Positions 22,991 through 35,665 of a stretch of 64,000 bases of DNA are shown here, one piece after another. The position numbers and the translations under genes were made by a program. Numbering within the stretch: position 1 is the stretch's first letter; each line of letters opens with the position of its first letter. This DNA comes from Delphinapterus leucas (lineage: Eukaryota; Chordata; Mammalia; Artiodactyla; Monodontidae), in assembly GCF_002288925.2 (NCBI RefSeq), contig NW_022098069.1, positions 84,290,755 to 84,354,754 of the forward strand, written 5' to 3'. The notes beneath the pieces are model-generated. The model saw nothing but the letters and a program-made list of their open reading frames with translations, did no database searches and was not told where the DNA came from.

Positions 22991-24894
22991 TTTGTGATGT
23001 CATTGAAAGTGTCCTGGGCAGGATCTCCCTCCAGATGGAATGATGCTTGGATTGCGCTTGACTTAAGTGGCAGGACAGTCCAGGAAGCCCTCTCCTTCAC
23101 CTGCTCCCTGGTCTGGTAGGAGAGATGGGGGAATTCCTGAGAGCCTCTGGCTTGCCTGACCCTCATCAGAGATGGAAAGAAAGGTGGCACCTCCCAACTC
23201 TGTTCCAGGCAAGACTCAGCAAGAAAAGAATATCTACTGTGTGTCAGGGAAATTCTTAGAGGTCAGCCTGCCAAGACCTGGAAGGGGAAGTACACTCACC
23301 ATGGAATGCTCCCTGGGTTTCCAATTCTTCACCCAGTGGGGGCTGATAGGAAGTCAGTGTTCAATTTGTGAATGATAATCAGCAATACTGTCTATGTAGG
23401 CTCCTTAGGAAGAGGCCTCAGAACAAGAGTACCGTTTTGCAGCAAAGAAGACATGACATTGAGTCCCACACCAAGGGATCTACTTGTCCTGCCCCGGAAG
23501 CTGTCAGCTGATAGAATGCCCCCTCCAAGGCTCAGCACAGGGACCATCCCCTGCAGATGGAGCCCTGTCTTCCAGGATGCAGTACACGCCCGGAACCAGC
23601 AGGCGGTGCACAGGACGGAACCAAGAGCAGAAGCGCGCCTGGCCCCTGTCACCATCACCCGCGGGAGCCCGCTAGTGGGATGTGTGCTGCTCACCTCTGC
23701 GATCTTGGGCTCTGCTGGGTTAGTGGTCCTGGTTCAGCATGGGCGGAGCGCATGGGGATGCTTCCACCAGGGGACGCAGTAAAGATTCCATTGAAGTTGA
23801 AACTGTCTGCGAGTGGGGACCTCCGACCAACGGACCAGAAAGGCAGAGTTACTCTCCCAGGGGTGGGAGTGGCGGGGGACGGTGACGGCCCCTGATCATC
23901 CTGAGGAACTAGGGGTGCCCCTACAGTGAGGGCAGGGGGCGTAAGCCCGGAACCCGGAGGACCACGGCGGCATCCCTGGGCTCTTCCACCCGCGGTGGCA
24001 GTAAACAGGCAGGGCAAGGACCGCTGTGTGAAAGGGGCCGGCAGTAAGGGCTGCTGAGGGTCTGGGCCTCGCGCCCCTCAAGCGACCTTGATGCAAGTGC
24101 CCGTCAAGGGCAGGGAGGAGAGAGAGGACGAGCGTCCATGGGAGCCTCTCCTGAAGCCGCAGGGCCAAACCTTGTTTTGCTAAACCTCCTGAGTGAGTCT
24201 CTGTAGAGGTCGCATGGTGGCCGGGCCTTGACGGGGACGTGAGCAGAGCTGAGCCACGCAAGGGCGGGCCTGCGGCGGGCACGTCGGGCACTACCCTGCA
24301 AGGCTCTTCGATTCTGCCCTGGGCTTCGCTAATGCGTGGTGTGGATGCCTGCGTGACCGGCCCGTCTGCCAATCAAGTGGTGCAAGGCCACCGTCAGCCA
24401 AGGCCACCCTTGACCAAGGGGGCTGGAGTCTGGGCACCCACGGCCCCTCTTCAAGGCTCGAGTGGACAATTCCCAGGCACATTCCTCTCAGCTCCTTAGA
24501 AGATCTCAGAGGGATCAAGGTGCAGGGTGAGTAGCTCGATAGCGTCCATTCATCACTGGCCCCCACCCCGCCTTGCGGCCCTCTCCTCGGACCTCACTCC
24601 TGTCCCCGGGGATCACTTTCACAGTCAACTTCCTCTTCAAAGCCCTGTCTCCCTTTCTGGAGTGGGGTTAGGGAAGGAAGACCAGACTTAGACAGGGAGG
24701 GCTCGGAGCCAGCAGGAGAGGAGGCTGCCAAGGCTGGGGGGTGGGAGCAATGACCGAAGGAGCCTTGGATCCCAGGCTCAGATCCCAGGCGCCGGGGCTC
24801 CTGGGAGATTTAGAATCAAAGCGGCCGAGTCTCATGTCTGAGCTATCTGAGTGACTGTGAGATGGCAGAGACTAGAGACGTCAGGCACGTGGGG

Positions 24895-24965
24895 AGGAGG
24901 GGTGGGCAGAGAGGGAGAGAGACACAGAGACAGAGAAAAAATGGAGAAGGAGTTGAGGGTAGGGG
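24895..24965. repeat. GA-rich purine tract
   Basis: Almost all purine, dominated by GAGAGA and GGAG units. Confidence 0.75.
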
Positions 24966-26136
24966 AAGGGAAACGGGAGCTGGGAGTGATGGGAAAGGGA
25001 AACCGAGCCGCCTTTCTCCGGCCAAGTTCTGAACCCAGGACTCAGTGATTCGCGGGCCTGTTTTCTCTCAGGGATGCTTAGCTGTGGACGTTCTAGCTGC
25101 ATGGGGGTGGCAGGGGGTTAATTCGTTAGAACGATGGATGCCTGAGGGTATCAGAGCTCCATTTTCTCAAGGAATCCTTGATGAGAATGGTTGAAAGGAA
25201 GCAAAGGGCAAGAGATGTTTCATTGGCGTTAGAATCCCGCACCCTGAATGCTGTTCTCGTTTCTCTAAGCACATCCCTGGCCGCTGCGAGGGAGAAGGGG
25301 GAGGAGTTAGGAGGATTCTTGCTGATAACAGGTAATCTGACCTATTCTCTGAAAGGCAAACTAACTGTCTGTCTTCTTACACTCGGCTAGAGGGAGAGAG
25401 AGAGAGACAGAGGCCGAGAAAAGACGGTAGCGGCCCTGCAGCCTCCAACTTCTAACGAAGAAAAACCCACACGTGGGTTTTCTGAGCAACTATGCCCACA
25501 ACCTGAACCACCAGCCACAGAGGAAGGATTTGCTGTTGTCATACTGTCACCCTTCTCCGGGCCTCACTCTTCTCATCTTTGAAATGGGAACAATCCTAGG
25601 GCCCTCGCAGGCTGGCACGGACAGAATAATGAGGTGATGTGAGCCGGTGGTCAGCGACCCGTCCCCCCTGCCACAGGTGAACGGGGGGCGTGAGAGCCCC
25701 TCAGTGCCCCTGGCTCTAGCAGCTTCAGTCCTTCTGGCCTCCGTGGACCTCCCGCCACAGAAGTCCCGACTGTGAGCAGAGCACCCACCACCGCTCGGTG
25801 AAGCGCCCTCCCTGGGCCTGGGGGGCGGGGTCAAGGAGGCCGCCCACCCCCAAGCTGCGTGAGCTTTAGGTTCTGACCATAAAGAGAATCCTGGGGGTTG
25901 CACGTCGGAGAAAACCCAGAGCTGGATGTCAGAGCAGTGAAAAGGGATTTTATTCTGGACTATTGCAATAGGTGGAACTGGGCTCAGTCCTGAATACAGG
26001 GTGGACAGGTGGGGTTTATGGCCCAGGAGCAGGTGGGGTCGCTGGATGGAAGATTACTAAGAGGGAACATCGGGATGAAAGAGGTTCCGGCTAAACCCCC
26101 AGACAGCATCCTTGCTGAAGGCTGGGAATCGGACAT

Positions 26137-26151
26137 CCACTAGGGGGCGCT
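26137..26151 (+). promoter_or_regulatory. CTCF consensus site A
   Basis: CCACTAGGGGGCGCT fits every position of the 15-base CTCF core CCASYAGRKGGCRSY. It is not inside a recognised repeat. Confidence 0.65.
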
Positions 26152-26219
26152 GGGGTTGAGGCGTTGGACCGGCTTAGCTGGGTTCTGTCTCTTTAGGACC
26201 AAGTTAGAATGAACACTGA

Positions 26220-26570
26220 ATCTACGGAATCTAAAAAAAGGGTACAAATGAACTTATCTACAAAACAGAAATAGAGTCACAGATGTAGAAAACAAACTTA
26301 TGGTTACCAGGGCATGGGGGGGGGCGATAAATTGGGAGATTGGGATTGACATATCCACACTACTATATATAAAACAGGTCACTAATAAGGACCTGCTGTC
26401 TAGCACAGGGAACTCCACTCAGTACTCTATAATGGCCTATATGGGAAAAGAATCTAAACAAGAGGAATATATGTGTATGTACAACAGATTCACTTTGCTG
26501 GACAGCAGAAAGTAACACAACATTGTGAATCAACTATACTCCAATAAAAAATTTTTTTAAAAGAAAAAAG
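26220..26570 (+). mobile_element. L1 3' UTR fragment
   Basis: Forward L1 3' end. It shares the AATTGGGAGATTGGGATTGA segment with the 16-kb copy and ends near CAATAAAAAATTTTTTTAAA. No coding part of note. Confidence 0.85.
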
Positions 26571-26799
26571 CAAAAGGGCTCGTGGGGCCCCGACTAAGTT
26601 TGGGTCAGGGTCTTAGTCATGCACACGAGAGTCAGATCCATATAGCCCTGCAAAGGCTTCAAAAGCTGAACTGGCCTTGGAACTGCCGTCCACACAGACC
26701 GGACGGGGACGCGGAACCCAGCCCACCAGCTTGACCGCCTCCAGGTAAAAGCATTGCATTCGTAGTTCAGAGCGTGTTTGGAGAGGGGACAGAATCATT

Positions 26800-26900
26800 T
26801 TGTATTGTCGTGGGGCGATTATATATGTTGAAACTCAACACTGGACACCAGAGCAAAATTAATTTTACTGTATGTAAAATTTGTAAAAATAATGAAAACA
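26800..26900 (+). mobile_element. Old L1 3' end scrap
   Basis: The segment AATTTTACTGTATGTAAAATT is typical of mammalian L1 3' tails. The rest is too decayed to place. Confidence 0.4.
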
Positions 26901-26919
26901 GCAAGAAGTAAGTGCTCTC

Positions 26920-27130
26920 CCTGTGCTGGGCACACAGCATTCCTATACTTTACCTACAGCCCTTCACCAATTCTGTGTCATGATCACCTCACACAGGTGA
27001 GGAAACAGGCTGACGAAGGGAGGGGTCTCCCCAGGTCATGTCACTGGGGGCCAGGGCACCGGGACCGGAGACCCAGGTCCACCCTGTGTTCTGTAGGGTC
27101 TGGTGCGCGGTAGGCGTACAGGGCTGGGCT
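26920..27130 (-). repeat. MIR or L2-MIR remnant
   Basis: CTGTGCTGGGCACACAGCAT and CACAGGTGAGGAAACAGGCT. Confidence 0.5.
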
Positions 27131-27469
27131 GAGGTCTGGAATGGCAGCCGAAGCCTGTCCAGCCATCCGGCCCGTCCGCTGTGTGAACAGAACACGCCTG
27201 CTGGCTTGGGCTCATTCCTTCCCTGTGGCTGGCTAACCAGGATCCCCTACAGCAGCGCTTACCTGACCGTAACTGGAGCTGCCCACGGCTGCCCAGTGCC
27301 AAGGTGGCCCCAAGGAGGCCGGGCCAGAACGAGGGAGACCAGCCAACACCCCGGGAGGGTCCTCTCTCCCCACCTCTCTCGGGTCTCCTGGCCCCCGCCT
27401 CACCTGTGGCCTTGCTCCTGCTGGGTTTCCCGGGTCCCTAGAAGAGGTGGCTCCCGGGAGAGCCAGAGA

Positions 27470-27625
27470 CCCAGGCTCCAGCCCCTCTGGGCCACTGCTG
27501 AGCCGTGTGACCCGGGCACGTTTCCTGATCTCGCAGAGCCTCAGTTTCCTCATCCATAAGTGTGGATGATAATGTTGACCTCACAGGGAGGTCGAGGCGT
27601 GGATAATGATTGAAGAAGGACAAGC
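27470..27625 (+). repeat. MIR SINE, relatively complete
   Basis: GAGCCTCAGTTTCCTCATCC, GATGATAATGTTGACCTCAC and AGGGAGGTCGAGGCGTGGAT. Confidence 0.75.
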
Positions 27626-27829
27626 TGCAGGCAGCTGTACAGTAAGACCGGGTCTGCCCGTAAGAGCAGGACCTGGAGATTTTAGATTGATTGATTCAAT
27701 AAAATCTGGACTCAGATGAGAAGGCAGACTAGGGGACCCAGGGACTCCCAGACAGACTCCTGGAGCAGGCAGGCTGGGGGGAGAACAGGCAGAGCTACAA
27801 TATGTCCGTGTGTCATCTGGTCCACGCGT

Positions 27830-27955
27830 GACCCACCTCACAGCTGGGCACACCGAGACTCAGAGAGGGTGAGCACCCTGCCTGCAGTCACACAGCCAGC
27901 CATCAGCAGAGCCAGGAACACCCCCAAGATCAAGCGCTTTCTAATCCCAGGTGCT
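27830..27955 (-). repeat. MIR SINE remnant
   Basis: CACCGAGACTCAGAGAGGGT and GCAGTCACACAGCCAGCCAT. Confidence 0.6.
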
Positions 27956-28229
27956 TTTTTCGTGAACTGTGGCGACCAAGGGGGTCTGCCAGAGCATTTT
28001 GGCAAATCACTCTCAACCTTGTCCTTCCAGAAAATCAGGTCCTGTTTGTCGTTTGCTCTCCCAAGGTGCAGTCAAAACAGACCTGCGGCCTTCCTGTGTG
28101 TCCTTCTCCAAGCAAGGAGACAACATTCCAGGGCGATGGGGGAAGGGAGTAGACACTAATGAAGCAATGACCACTTGCCAAAGACTCGGCCCCAGAGCAA
28201 CGGGCGCTCCCGTTAGTGAAGGCATTGCT

Positions 28230-28370
28230 TTCGCTTTACCCGAGTTACCCTATCTGTCCTCCTGGCAGCCCCTGATATTGCTGGCTCCATTTCACAGATG
28301 AGGAAACTGAGGTCCTCCCGAAGCTAGCAGATGGCAGAGCGGAGAAGTGCACAGACCCCAAGTGTGATTG
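28230..28370 (-). repeat. MIR SINE remnant
   Basis: CCATTTCACAGATGAGGAAA followed by CTGAGG. Confidence 0.6.
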
Positions 28371-29516
28371 ATGCCACTGTCCATGTTCCTGTCCTGTGGG
28401 TGAGCCCTGTGATTTTTAGTGGCTCACAGACACTGACGTTTCTTATCACACAGTTTCTGTGGCTCAAGGGCTCTTGGGAGGTTGCAGTCAGACCATCGGC
28501 TGGGCTGTGATCTCATCCAAAGCTTTGCTGGGTGGGGAGGATCGCTTCTGAGCTCAGCTTGGAGACGTTAAGTGTCTGACTCAAGGGAATACGGCCGGAA
28601 GTGTCAGAACCAGGTGAGTTTCTCTCTTTCCACCCCACCCTGCCTCCTCTGAAAGGTGGGTGCCACGAGGGGCAGCCAGGAGGGAACGGTGCTTGCAGTT
28701 TCCAAGGGAAGGGCACCTGCTCTGTCCTTGTTGGCAGTTCCCACCGCTGGGGGCTCACACATGCTCCATGCATATTGCCGCACTGAGTCCTGGCTCGGCC
28801 AGCACTTTCTGCATCCCTGCCGTGACCCCACAGATGTTACTTAGGCTGGGGGGGAGGCATCTGCCCAGGTGTCTTGCTGGGTGGCTGGTGGAAGTGGGAC
28901 TCAGACTAGGTCTTCCTTGTTTGCCCTCAGTCAGCTCCCTGTCTGGAGCAACAGAGATGGCTGAGAGCTCGTGCAGGGCCCTCACCTTGACTCGGTCAGC
29001 CGATGACCCCATCACCCCGAACACGGCACCCCAGGCACCAGCCACTTTGTGGCTGGCCACAAGTCCTGCCAGTGGGGTCAGAGCCCCTGGCCGTATTGAT
29101 GCTCACTCCTGTCACCAGCTGTTGACCTCGGGCTCACTCTGTCTCCTCTGAGCTCCTTTCTAAGGAGGCGAGGCCAGAACACCCACTTCCTAGGACAGCT
29201 TTGGTGATCAGGTGAGGACCCAAGTGACCATGTGGCTGGGGACAGTATCGTCACTGCAAGCTCTTAATATGCGTTATCTGTCACTAAATTCTCCATACTA
29301 TTGTATGATGAAAACCCAGGGCTTTAACAAGTAGAGAGAACCAGGTGAAGACAGCTCAGCACTTCCTGGGCAAGCCCCGGCCCTCTCACCTGTTGGGGAG
29401 TGGGTGGTGATTATAGGAACACAGCCTTCGGGTGCACCTCCTGAGGGCACCACAGGGATCTTAGCCCTGCGGGCCCCAGAGGGGTGACCCGTGCGGCGTT
29501 TTTTGTGCTCAGTCTT

Positions 29517-29531
29517 CCACTAGAGGGCAGT
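29517..29531 (+). promoter_or_regulatory. CTCF consensus site B
   Basis: CCACTAGAGGGCAGT fits all 15 core positions, in the same orientation as site A. Confidence 0.65.
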
Positions 29532-29937
29532 GGTGGGCAGGGGCCACCACCACTCCCCCGTCCCCCCAACCCCCCGGGTTTGGCCTAAGCGTGAAGGTGG
29601 GACTTGCCCAAAGCCACTCAGGGAGAGAATTACACCCCCTCCTCTGGGCTCCCTGGGGCTCATCCACGTGCCTGTTCACAGTGGGGGTCTGGAGGGAGAC
29701 ACACCATGAGCAAGTGACAACACCTTAAAGGATGAAAAACGGTGGGGAGGGGGGCCGGAGGTCCCGAGCCCGGGGCCTCCCGAGGAAAGTGGCACCAGGA
29801 GCCCAAGCTCTGAGGGCCGCTGCCAGCGTGCTCACCCTGGACTCAGAAACTTGCTCAGGAACGCCTGCATGTATAAATGTGCATCCAAAAGATGGTTTTC
29901 ATTACCCCCAGTTGCATTTTTTCTGAGTACAAAGTAA

Positions 29938-30181
29938 TCATCTTCTGATTTTTTTTTGTTTGTTTATTTTCTTGCGGTTCGCGGGCCTCTCACTGCTGTG
30001 GCCTCTCCCGTTGCGGAGCACAGGCTCCGGACGCGCAGGCTCAGCGGCCATGGCTCACGAGCCCAGCCGCTCCGCGGCATGTGGGATCTTCCCGGACCGG
30101 GGCACGAACCCGTGTCCCCTGCATCGGCAGGTGGACTCTCAACCACTGCGCCACCAGGGAAGCCCCTCATCTTCTGATTTT
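29938..30181 (-). mobile_element. CHR-2-type cetacean SINE, young
   Basis: Reverse orientation, the same body form as the element near 4.6 kb. The direct repeat TCATCTTCTGATTTT, 15 bases, is identical at 29938-29952 and 30167-30181. Confidence 0.95.
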
Positions 30182-31359
30182 AAAGTGAGACACCCTGAAA
30201 ATACAGAAAGAGTGTAATGAACATTTAATGGCCCCGACCTCATCACCCTGATGACCACAGAGAACCTTTTCATATTCTTCTGTCCAGTTTTCTTCCTCTA
30301 AAGAGCATTTTCAAAACCACAAATGGGCTCCGATCATCCATGATGTTTTGAAATCCCCTCCTTCAGCCTGGCCTCGCAGGATACCTTGAGAATATCTTCG
30401 TGTAGTCAGTGTTTATCCTGCCATAACATCTACAATAATTGTCTGGCAACTTCCCGCTGTCTGTGGGCTGGGATGGACCCTAGTCCTGGAGGGAGCCCCA
30501 AGCGACCTCATGGGAGTGCGCTGAGATAGCCCCCATGACCCTGTCCCAAGAACCAAGTCCAAGTCCACGTGGCCTTGGGGTGTTGCCCCAACCTCCTATT
30601 CACATATAAAGCTGCTTTGTCCCCATGGGGTCATGCCTGTCCCCACCGGGCATGCAGGTCTCAGCCTTGTCTTTGCCCCTGTTTGTATGTCACTCTGGCC
30701 GCAGGGAGCTCTGCTTATCCCAGAAGGGCTCAGACCAAGTACCGTCCATTTAATTCATAGCTTTTGCTTCCCAGCTGCGGGTATCTCGCCCTGTCAACAC
30801 ACGTTCTAGGGTCTTCTAGCTTCTCGTGGAGTGGTCACGCCTGCCCCTCAGGCCACCTTCTGCCCTTCACTGCATGGCTCACCCCGGCCCCCCCACGTTG
30901 GGGAGACTCACCTGGAAGACAGCCCCAGTCCACCGTGCTCCCTCTTGGGGATCACGGCTGGTACATTTGGCTTTCATTATTTTAAAGCAAGATTTCCAAA
31001 ATGGTCTTTAAAAGGTTAAGACAAGAAATTTAGGATGTAGGTGATTTGTTTGTTTATAAGTGAATTCTGGGCTCCACAGTGCCAATCCCCAAGGCAAGAT
31101 GGTTTGTACATCTCATGCACGTCAGGGAAGCCCTCGTGTTCCTTGTACCAATCCTGAGCCCATCAAAATTAGGTTCAAGGAGGCGGATGTGAGGCTGCTG
31201 TGTGGTTGAGGAGAGGCGTCAGGGCATCCCACACAGGCTCACAATGGCCTCGGGCCCCTCAGCCAGCACCGCTGAGAGGAGCAGTGATGCCTGCGGTCTG
31301 GTAGTTGGGAAGAAGGTGTCTGCTCCAGAGCCGTGGTCCCCAGAAGGTCCCCAGGCCAT

Positions 31360-31432
31360 CCACTTCCCACTTGCAAATGGGGAAACTGAGGCCCAGAGAG
31401 AGCTGTGTATTGTCCGAAGCGACCCTGGGATT
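31360..31432 (-). repeat. MIR remnant cut by a SINE
   Basis: AAATGGGGAAACTGAGGCCC and AGAGAGAGCTGTG, next to the SINE at 31433-31597. Confidence 0.55.
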
Positions 31433-31597
31433 GAAAATCCAGGGCTCCCTGGGAACTCCCTGGCGGTCCAGTGGTTAGGGCTCCGCGCTTCCCCTGCAGG
31501 GGACGCAGGTTTGATCCCCGGTCAGGGAGCTAAGATCCCACAAGCCATGCAGCGCGGTGCAAAAAGAATTTTAAAGGAAAAGAAAATACAGGGCTCC
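31433..31597 (+). mobile_element. CHR-1-type SINE
   Basis: Forward copy inserted at the end of an MIR remnant. The 16-base direct repeat begins GAAAAT and ends CAGGGCTCC, with one mismatch between 31433-31448 and 31582-31597. Confidence 0.9.
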
Positions 31598-32785
31598 TGA
31601 CACAGCTCAGCCCTGTGAGAGGACCCACGGGCCTACGGAAGGGTAGAGGATGGGTCTCTAGCACAAAAGGGCTTCCAGACTCGAGAACTGAGCGGGGGAA
31701 ATCCCACAGTGGGACCCTGGCTAGGGGACTTCCACGGGGAGAGTCTGTCCAAGCTGCTGGGCCCCTCGGGGCCTTGGTCTCCATCCCTGGAAATGGGCAG
31801 TGGCTGGGGGATGGGAGCCCTCGGGATCTAAGCCTGAGCCAGGTGCCTGGCACCCTGCCAGCCCTCGACCTGGGGGACGGCCCCCTGAGGAGGGTGGTCA
31901 GGACCTAACTACCTCTAAGCCCCCGGCTTGGCCTCCCCCGGGGTTGGGACCAGCACCCTCCCCTGGCCCCCGGATGGGGTCCTGCAGGTCAGCCTAGGCC
32001 TGCAGCGTTAGAGAGCTTGGTGGGGGTGACTAGGAATTTCAGGGCCCCGGGCAGGTTCCTGGGAACCAAGCCGCCAGGGTTTGGCCCAGGGAAGCGGGGT
32101 CACAGCTCAGTGCCCGCAGGGCGCCAACTCGGGAGCCAGGGGAGCCCCCGGTGGCCGTGGCCATGGGAGAGCTCACCCTCCATGCAGGGGCAGCAGGCCC
32201 TTGGTGAGCGGCGGGGGAAGGCTGCTCCGTGTGTCCAGGCTTCTCGACTTTCCAGAGCAGCCAGATATCTTAGTGTGAAATCTCTACTTTCCACGGTTGA
32301 AAACGAATCGGCGGTCTTTACGCCCTTCGCCTGTGGCCTGACGGTTGCTGACACCCGCAGGAATGTGAGCCCTGAGGCCAGAGCCCCGGTCCCGGGACAG
32401 GCCAGACAGGGTGAGCCCAGGTGAGCCCAAGGGGTCACAGGAAGCGAGCCCAGGTTTCTGGACTGAAGGGAGAGTGTCAGGGACCACGGTGACCAGTATT
32501 ATCAGGTGTCAGCCAGCGGGGCGCTGTGGGAACCAACTCCGCGCTCTTGTAAGTAAAAGCAAAGAAAATGTCAGACACTTTGTACCTCATTCATTCACTC
32601 ATTCATTCGTCCATCCACATGGGTGACGGGCACTGAGCGACCAGCTCTTGTCCAGCCCCAAGGCCAGCGCAGGCCCAGCACCTCCTGCCTCCTGCCCAAG
32701 CCAGCTCTTCCCCCAAGACAGCACAAATCATCTCATGTGGCTGAGTCAGAGCCAGCAGGATGCCTAATAAAAATGCACAGCTGGG

Positions 32786-32830
32786 GTGTGCATGTGTGTA
32801 TGTGTGTGTGTGTGTGTGCATGTGTATGTA
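32786..32830. repeat. (TG)n microsatellite
   Basis: TG run with CATG and TATG interruptions. Confidence 0.9.
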
Positions 32831-32839
32831 GGGCATTGT

Positions 32840-33140
32840 TTTGAGCCCTTAACACTTACTAACTCTTTTATTTCTCACGAACACTGATGGGGGGGCCGAG
32901 TATCTAGCATTCTTCCATTTCAAAGACAGGGAGAGAGATGCACAGGACTTCCCTGGCGGCCCAGTGGTTAGGGCTCCACATTTCCACTGCAGGGGGCCCG
33001 GGTTCGATCCCCAGATCCCTGGTTGGGGAACTAAGATCCTGCATGCCTCATGGCTTGGCCAGAAGAAAAAAAAAAGGGAGGCACAGAGAGGTTAAGAAAC
33101 TTGCCTCAAGTCACATGGCTAGTCCTGGGAGCAGGGGCCC
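32840..33140 (-). repeat. MIR SINE split by a CHR-1 SINE
   Basis: The left part has TTTCAAAGACAGGGAGAGAG and the right part has CACAGAGAGGTTAAGAAACT and CAAGTCACATGGCTAG. The SINE at 32945-33077 lies between. Confidence 0.7.
32945..33077 (+). mobile_element. CHR-1-type SINE inside an MIR
   Basis: Forward copy with a short duplication inside the body around GGTTCGATCCCCAGATCCC. The flanks GCACAG and GCACAG suggest a short target duplication. MIR sequence continues on both sides. Confidence 0.88.
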
Positions 33141-33243
33141 CGCCCCTCGTGGTTCAGGGATCTGTGGAGGGACACGGGAGGCTTGCCTGTCACAGGTGAC
33201 TCTGCCCACCTATTTGAATGTCTGAGCATAGACGTGTCTTTGG

Positions 33244-33415
33244 GACGGGGTGCTCAGACTTGCCTGATGACAGGGGCCCCTTGGGAACTTGTTAAAAATC
33301 TAGATTTCTGGGTCCTGCCCTGGAAGGTGCTGACGCGGTGGGTCTGGAGTCGAGGATCTGTAACTTTAAGGACATCGCTGGTGACCCACGAGAAGCTACT
33401 TTGGGAAATGATCTC
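33244..33415 (+). mobile_element. MER20-like hAT non-autonomous element
   Basis: CTTGGGAACTTGTTAAAAAT, TCTGGGTCCTGCCC and GCGGTGGGTCTGGAG follow the order seen in MER20-type elements. Confidence 0.5.
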
Positions 33416-33429
33416 TCTGGATGCCCTGA

Positions 33430-33495
33430 GATCTGCTGTTGCCTCGCACAGGGCCCAGCACACAGCAGTTGCTCAGTGGATGTTTGCTGAGCTCC
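33430..33495 (+). repeat. L2 3' end
   Basis: GGGCCCAGCACACAGCAGTT then GCTCAGTGGATG. Confidence 0.55.
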
Positions 33496-34194
33496 CAGCT
33501 ACCGAAACCGGCTCCAGCAAGAGGGGCGAACTCCTCTTGGACAGCCTAGCCGTGCTCAAGGGCCCATCCTCCTGCCTCTCTGAGGTACAGGGGCCAGGGG
33601 GGTGCCTCACCTGCCCGCCCAGCTCAGGAATGCTGACCCGGGATTGCTGACTTCCACGGGCCAGTAAGGAGGAGGAAGGTCGTGAAGGAGACTCGGCCCC
33701 TTCCTGGCAGGGCGGGCTGACCGCGGGCACAGCCAATGACCCGGGCTGACAGCTCAGGTCGCCTGATCGGAGCCTGGAGGGCCAGCTTGCTGCAAATGTG
33801 CGCCTTCCTGCCCGCGACAGGCATCGCACAGCCAGGGACCGTCCTGAGGGGCCCCGGGAGCCTCCCTCCCTCCTTTCCTTGGCAGGGTGAGTTCCAGACC
33901 ACCGGGCAGGACTGCTCTAGGAGGAGCCGCCCCTATGCTGCAGCCCCCAGCCCCACGCTGAGGGTCACCTGCCAGGGCAGGTAAGGCCAGGGGAGGGTGT
34001 CCGTGTGTCCCCAAAACAGTCCTGGCCGGGGAGCGGCAGGGCAGTTCTCAGCTGGCCCTGCGCCTGAGAAAGGGGCCAAGGGCTGGTGGTGAAGCTGGAT
34101 GTTGTCAGGGTGGCAGTTGTGAGGCAGGGAGGTGTCTCCCCAGGGGTGGGTCTCATAGGGGGGAGCGGGGAGGGCTCTTGAGGGCCCAGGAGGC

Positions 34195-34280
34195 AGCAGC
34201 CCCGGGAATTCTGATCTTGGCTGAGCCCCTGGCCTGCGAGTAAGTGACTCCCCCTCTGAGCCTCAGTTTGCCATCTGCGA
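34195..34280 (+). repeat. MIR SINE remnant
   Basis: GAGTAAGTGACTCCCCCTCT and GAGCCTCAGTTTGCCATCTG. Confidence 0.55.
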
Positions 34281-35058
34281 GAGGCGAGCGTCCGTGCTGG
34301 GGCTCGGGACGGTGTGCCCAGGGGGTACGGCGCCCACGGCCCTGGAGAGGAACAGAAGCCCTGGGCTGGGGGCCAGGTCCTGGCTTCCCCTTTCCTCTAA
34401 GGCTGCCCCACCCGCCCTGGGCATCAGCTCCCGGGGTCTTTGCTCTTCCTCTTTCCCAGCCCCCACCCCACCCCCCAGGGGCCCGAGAGTGGGTTTTGAA
34501 TGGGTACGGGTGGAGGTGGAAGGGGTGGGGAACGTCCCTGCCTCGCGGCCCTGGGGTGCACTGCAGACCTCGTGTAGACTGATGGCGGGGATGGGGCGGG
34601 GTGAGGGGCAGCCCTGTGGCCCAGGCGAGAATGTGCCCCTCTGATCCTCAGGCACTGAGAGCCTGGTGACCCTCCCTCTCTCCCTCCCCACCTCGGGGGC
34701 TTCGGGTCAGGCCCCAGGCTGAGTTTTGTTTACACAAAACAGAGCCTACAATTCTCAGGTGACCTGTGGAGGGGCCCGGCCCGAGGCTCGAGGGGGTGTA
34801 ACTTGCCAGAGATCACCAGCAGATCGTGGTGGCTGGAACGGGGGCCTCCGCTGAAGGCCTGCCTGGTCTCTCCCAGTGCCTCGGACCGCAAGGAGAGCAC
34901 AAGGAGAGCCAGGCTCGGCCCCCCTCGGCCTCCTTGTGCAGCCTGGGCAGCTCCAAGGCTGGCCCAAGGCCACACGGCAAGTAGGCCTGGGACATGCCCT
35001 CCATCCTTCTCTCTCCACACTTGCAGGTTGTTCCACCTTACTGGGCCTCTTTAAAAAA

Positions 35059-35401
35059 AAAAGATGTGATTTTTTTTTTTTTAATACATGGACTCCCGTA
35101 TTTTTTTATTTTTTATTTATTTATTTTTGGCCGTGTTGGGTCCTCGTTTCTGTGCGAGGGCTTTCTCTAGTTGCGGCAAGCGGGGGCCACTCTTCATCGT
35201 GGTGCACGGGCCTCTCACAATCGCGGGTTCTCTTGTTTCGGAGCACAGGCTCCAGACGCGCAGGCTCAGTAGTTGTGGCTCATGGACCTAGTTGCTCCGC
35301 GGCATGTGGGATCTTCCCGGACCAGGGCTCGAACCAGTGTCCCCTGCATTGGCAGGCAGATTCTCAACCACTGCACCACCAGGGAAGCCCCAAAAGATGT
35401 G
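35059..35401 (-). mobile_element. CHR-2-type SINE
   Basis: Reverse orientation. The flanking repeat AAAAGATGTG (35059-35068 and 35392-35401) is exact. The A/T tail region is interrupted by a short unrelated segment around 35085-35100. Confidence 0.92.
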
Positions 35402-35419
35402 GGTTTTTAAGAACAGTTT

Positions 35420-35665
35420 TATTTTTTTAATTTTTATTTTATTATTTATTTATTTTTTGGCTGTGTTGGGTCTTCATTGCGGTGCGCGGCCTTCTCGTTG
35501 CGGTGGCTTCTCTCGTTGCAAGCACAGGCTCTAGGCGCGTGGGCTTCAGTAGTTGTGGCATGCGGGCTCAGTAGTTGTGGTTCACGGGCTTAGTTGCTCT
35601 GCAGCATGTGGGATCTTCCCGGACCAGGGCTGGAACCCGTGTCCCCTGCCTTGGCAGGTGGATTC
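35420..35665 (-). mobile_element. CHR-2-type SINE missing its head
   Basis: Reverse copy that stops at GGCAGGTGGATTC, lacking the last 30 or so bases of the tRNA-like head. It lies immediately next to the previous SINE in the same orientation. Confidence 0.88.
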
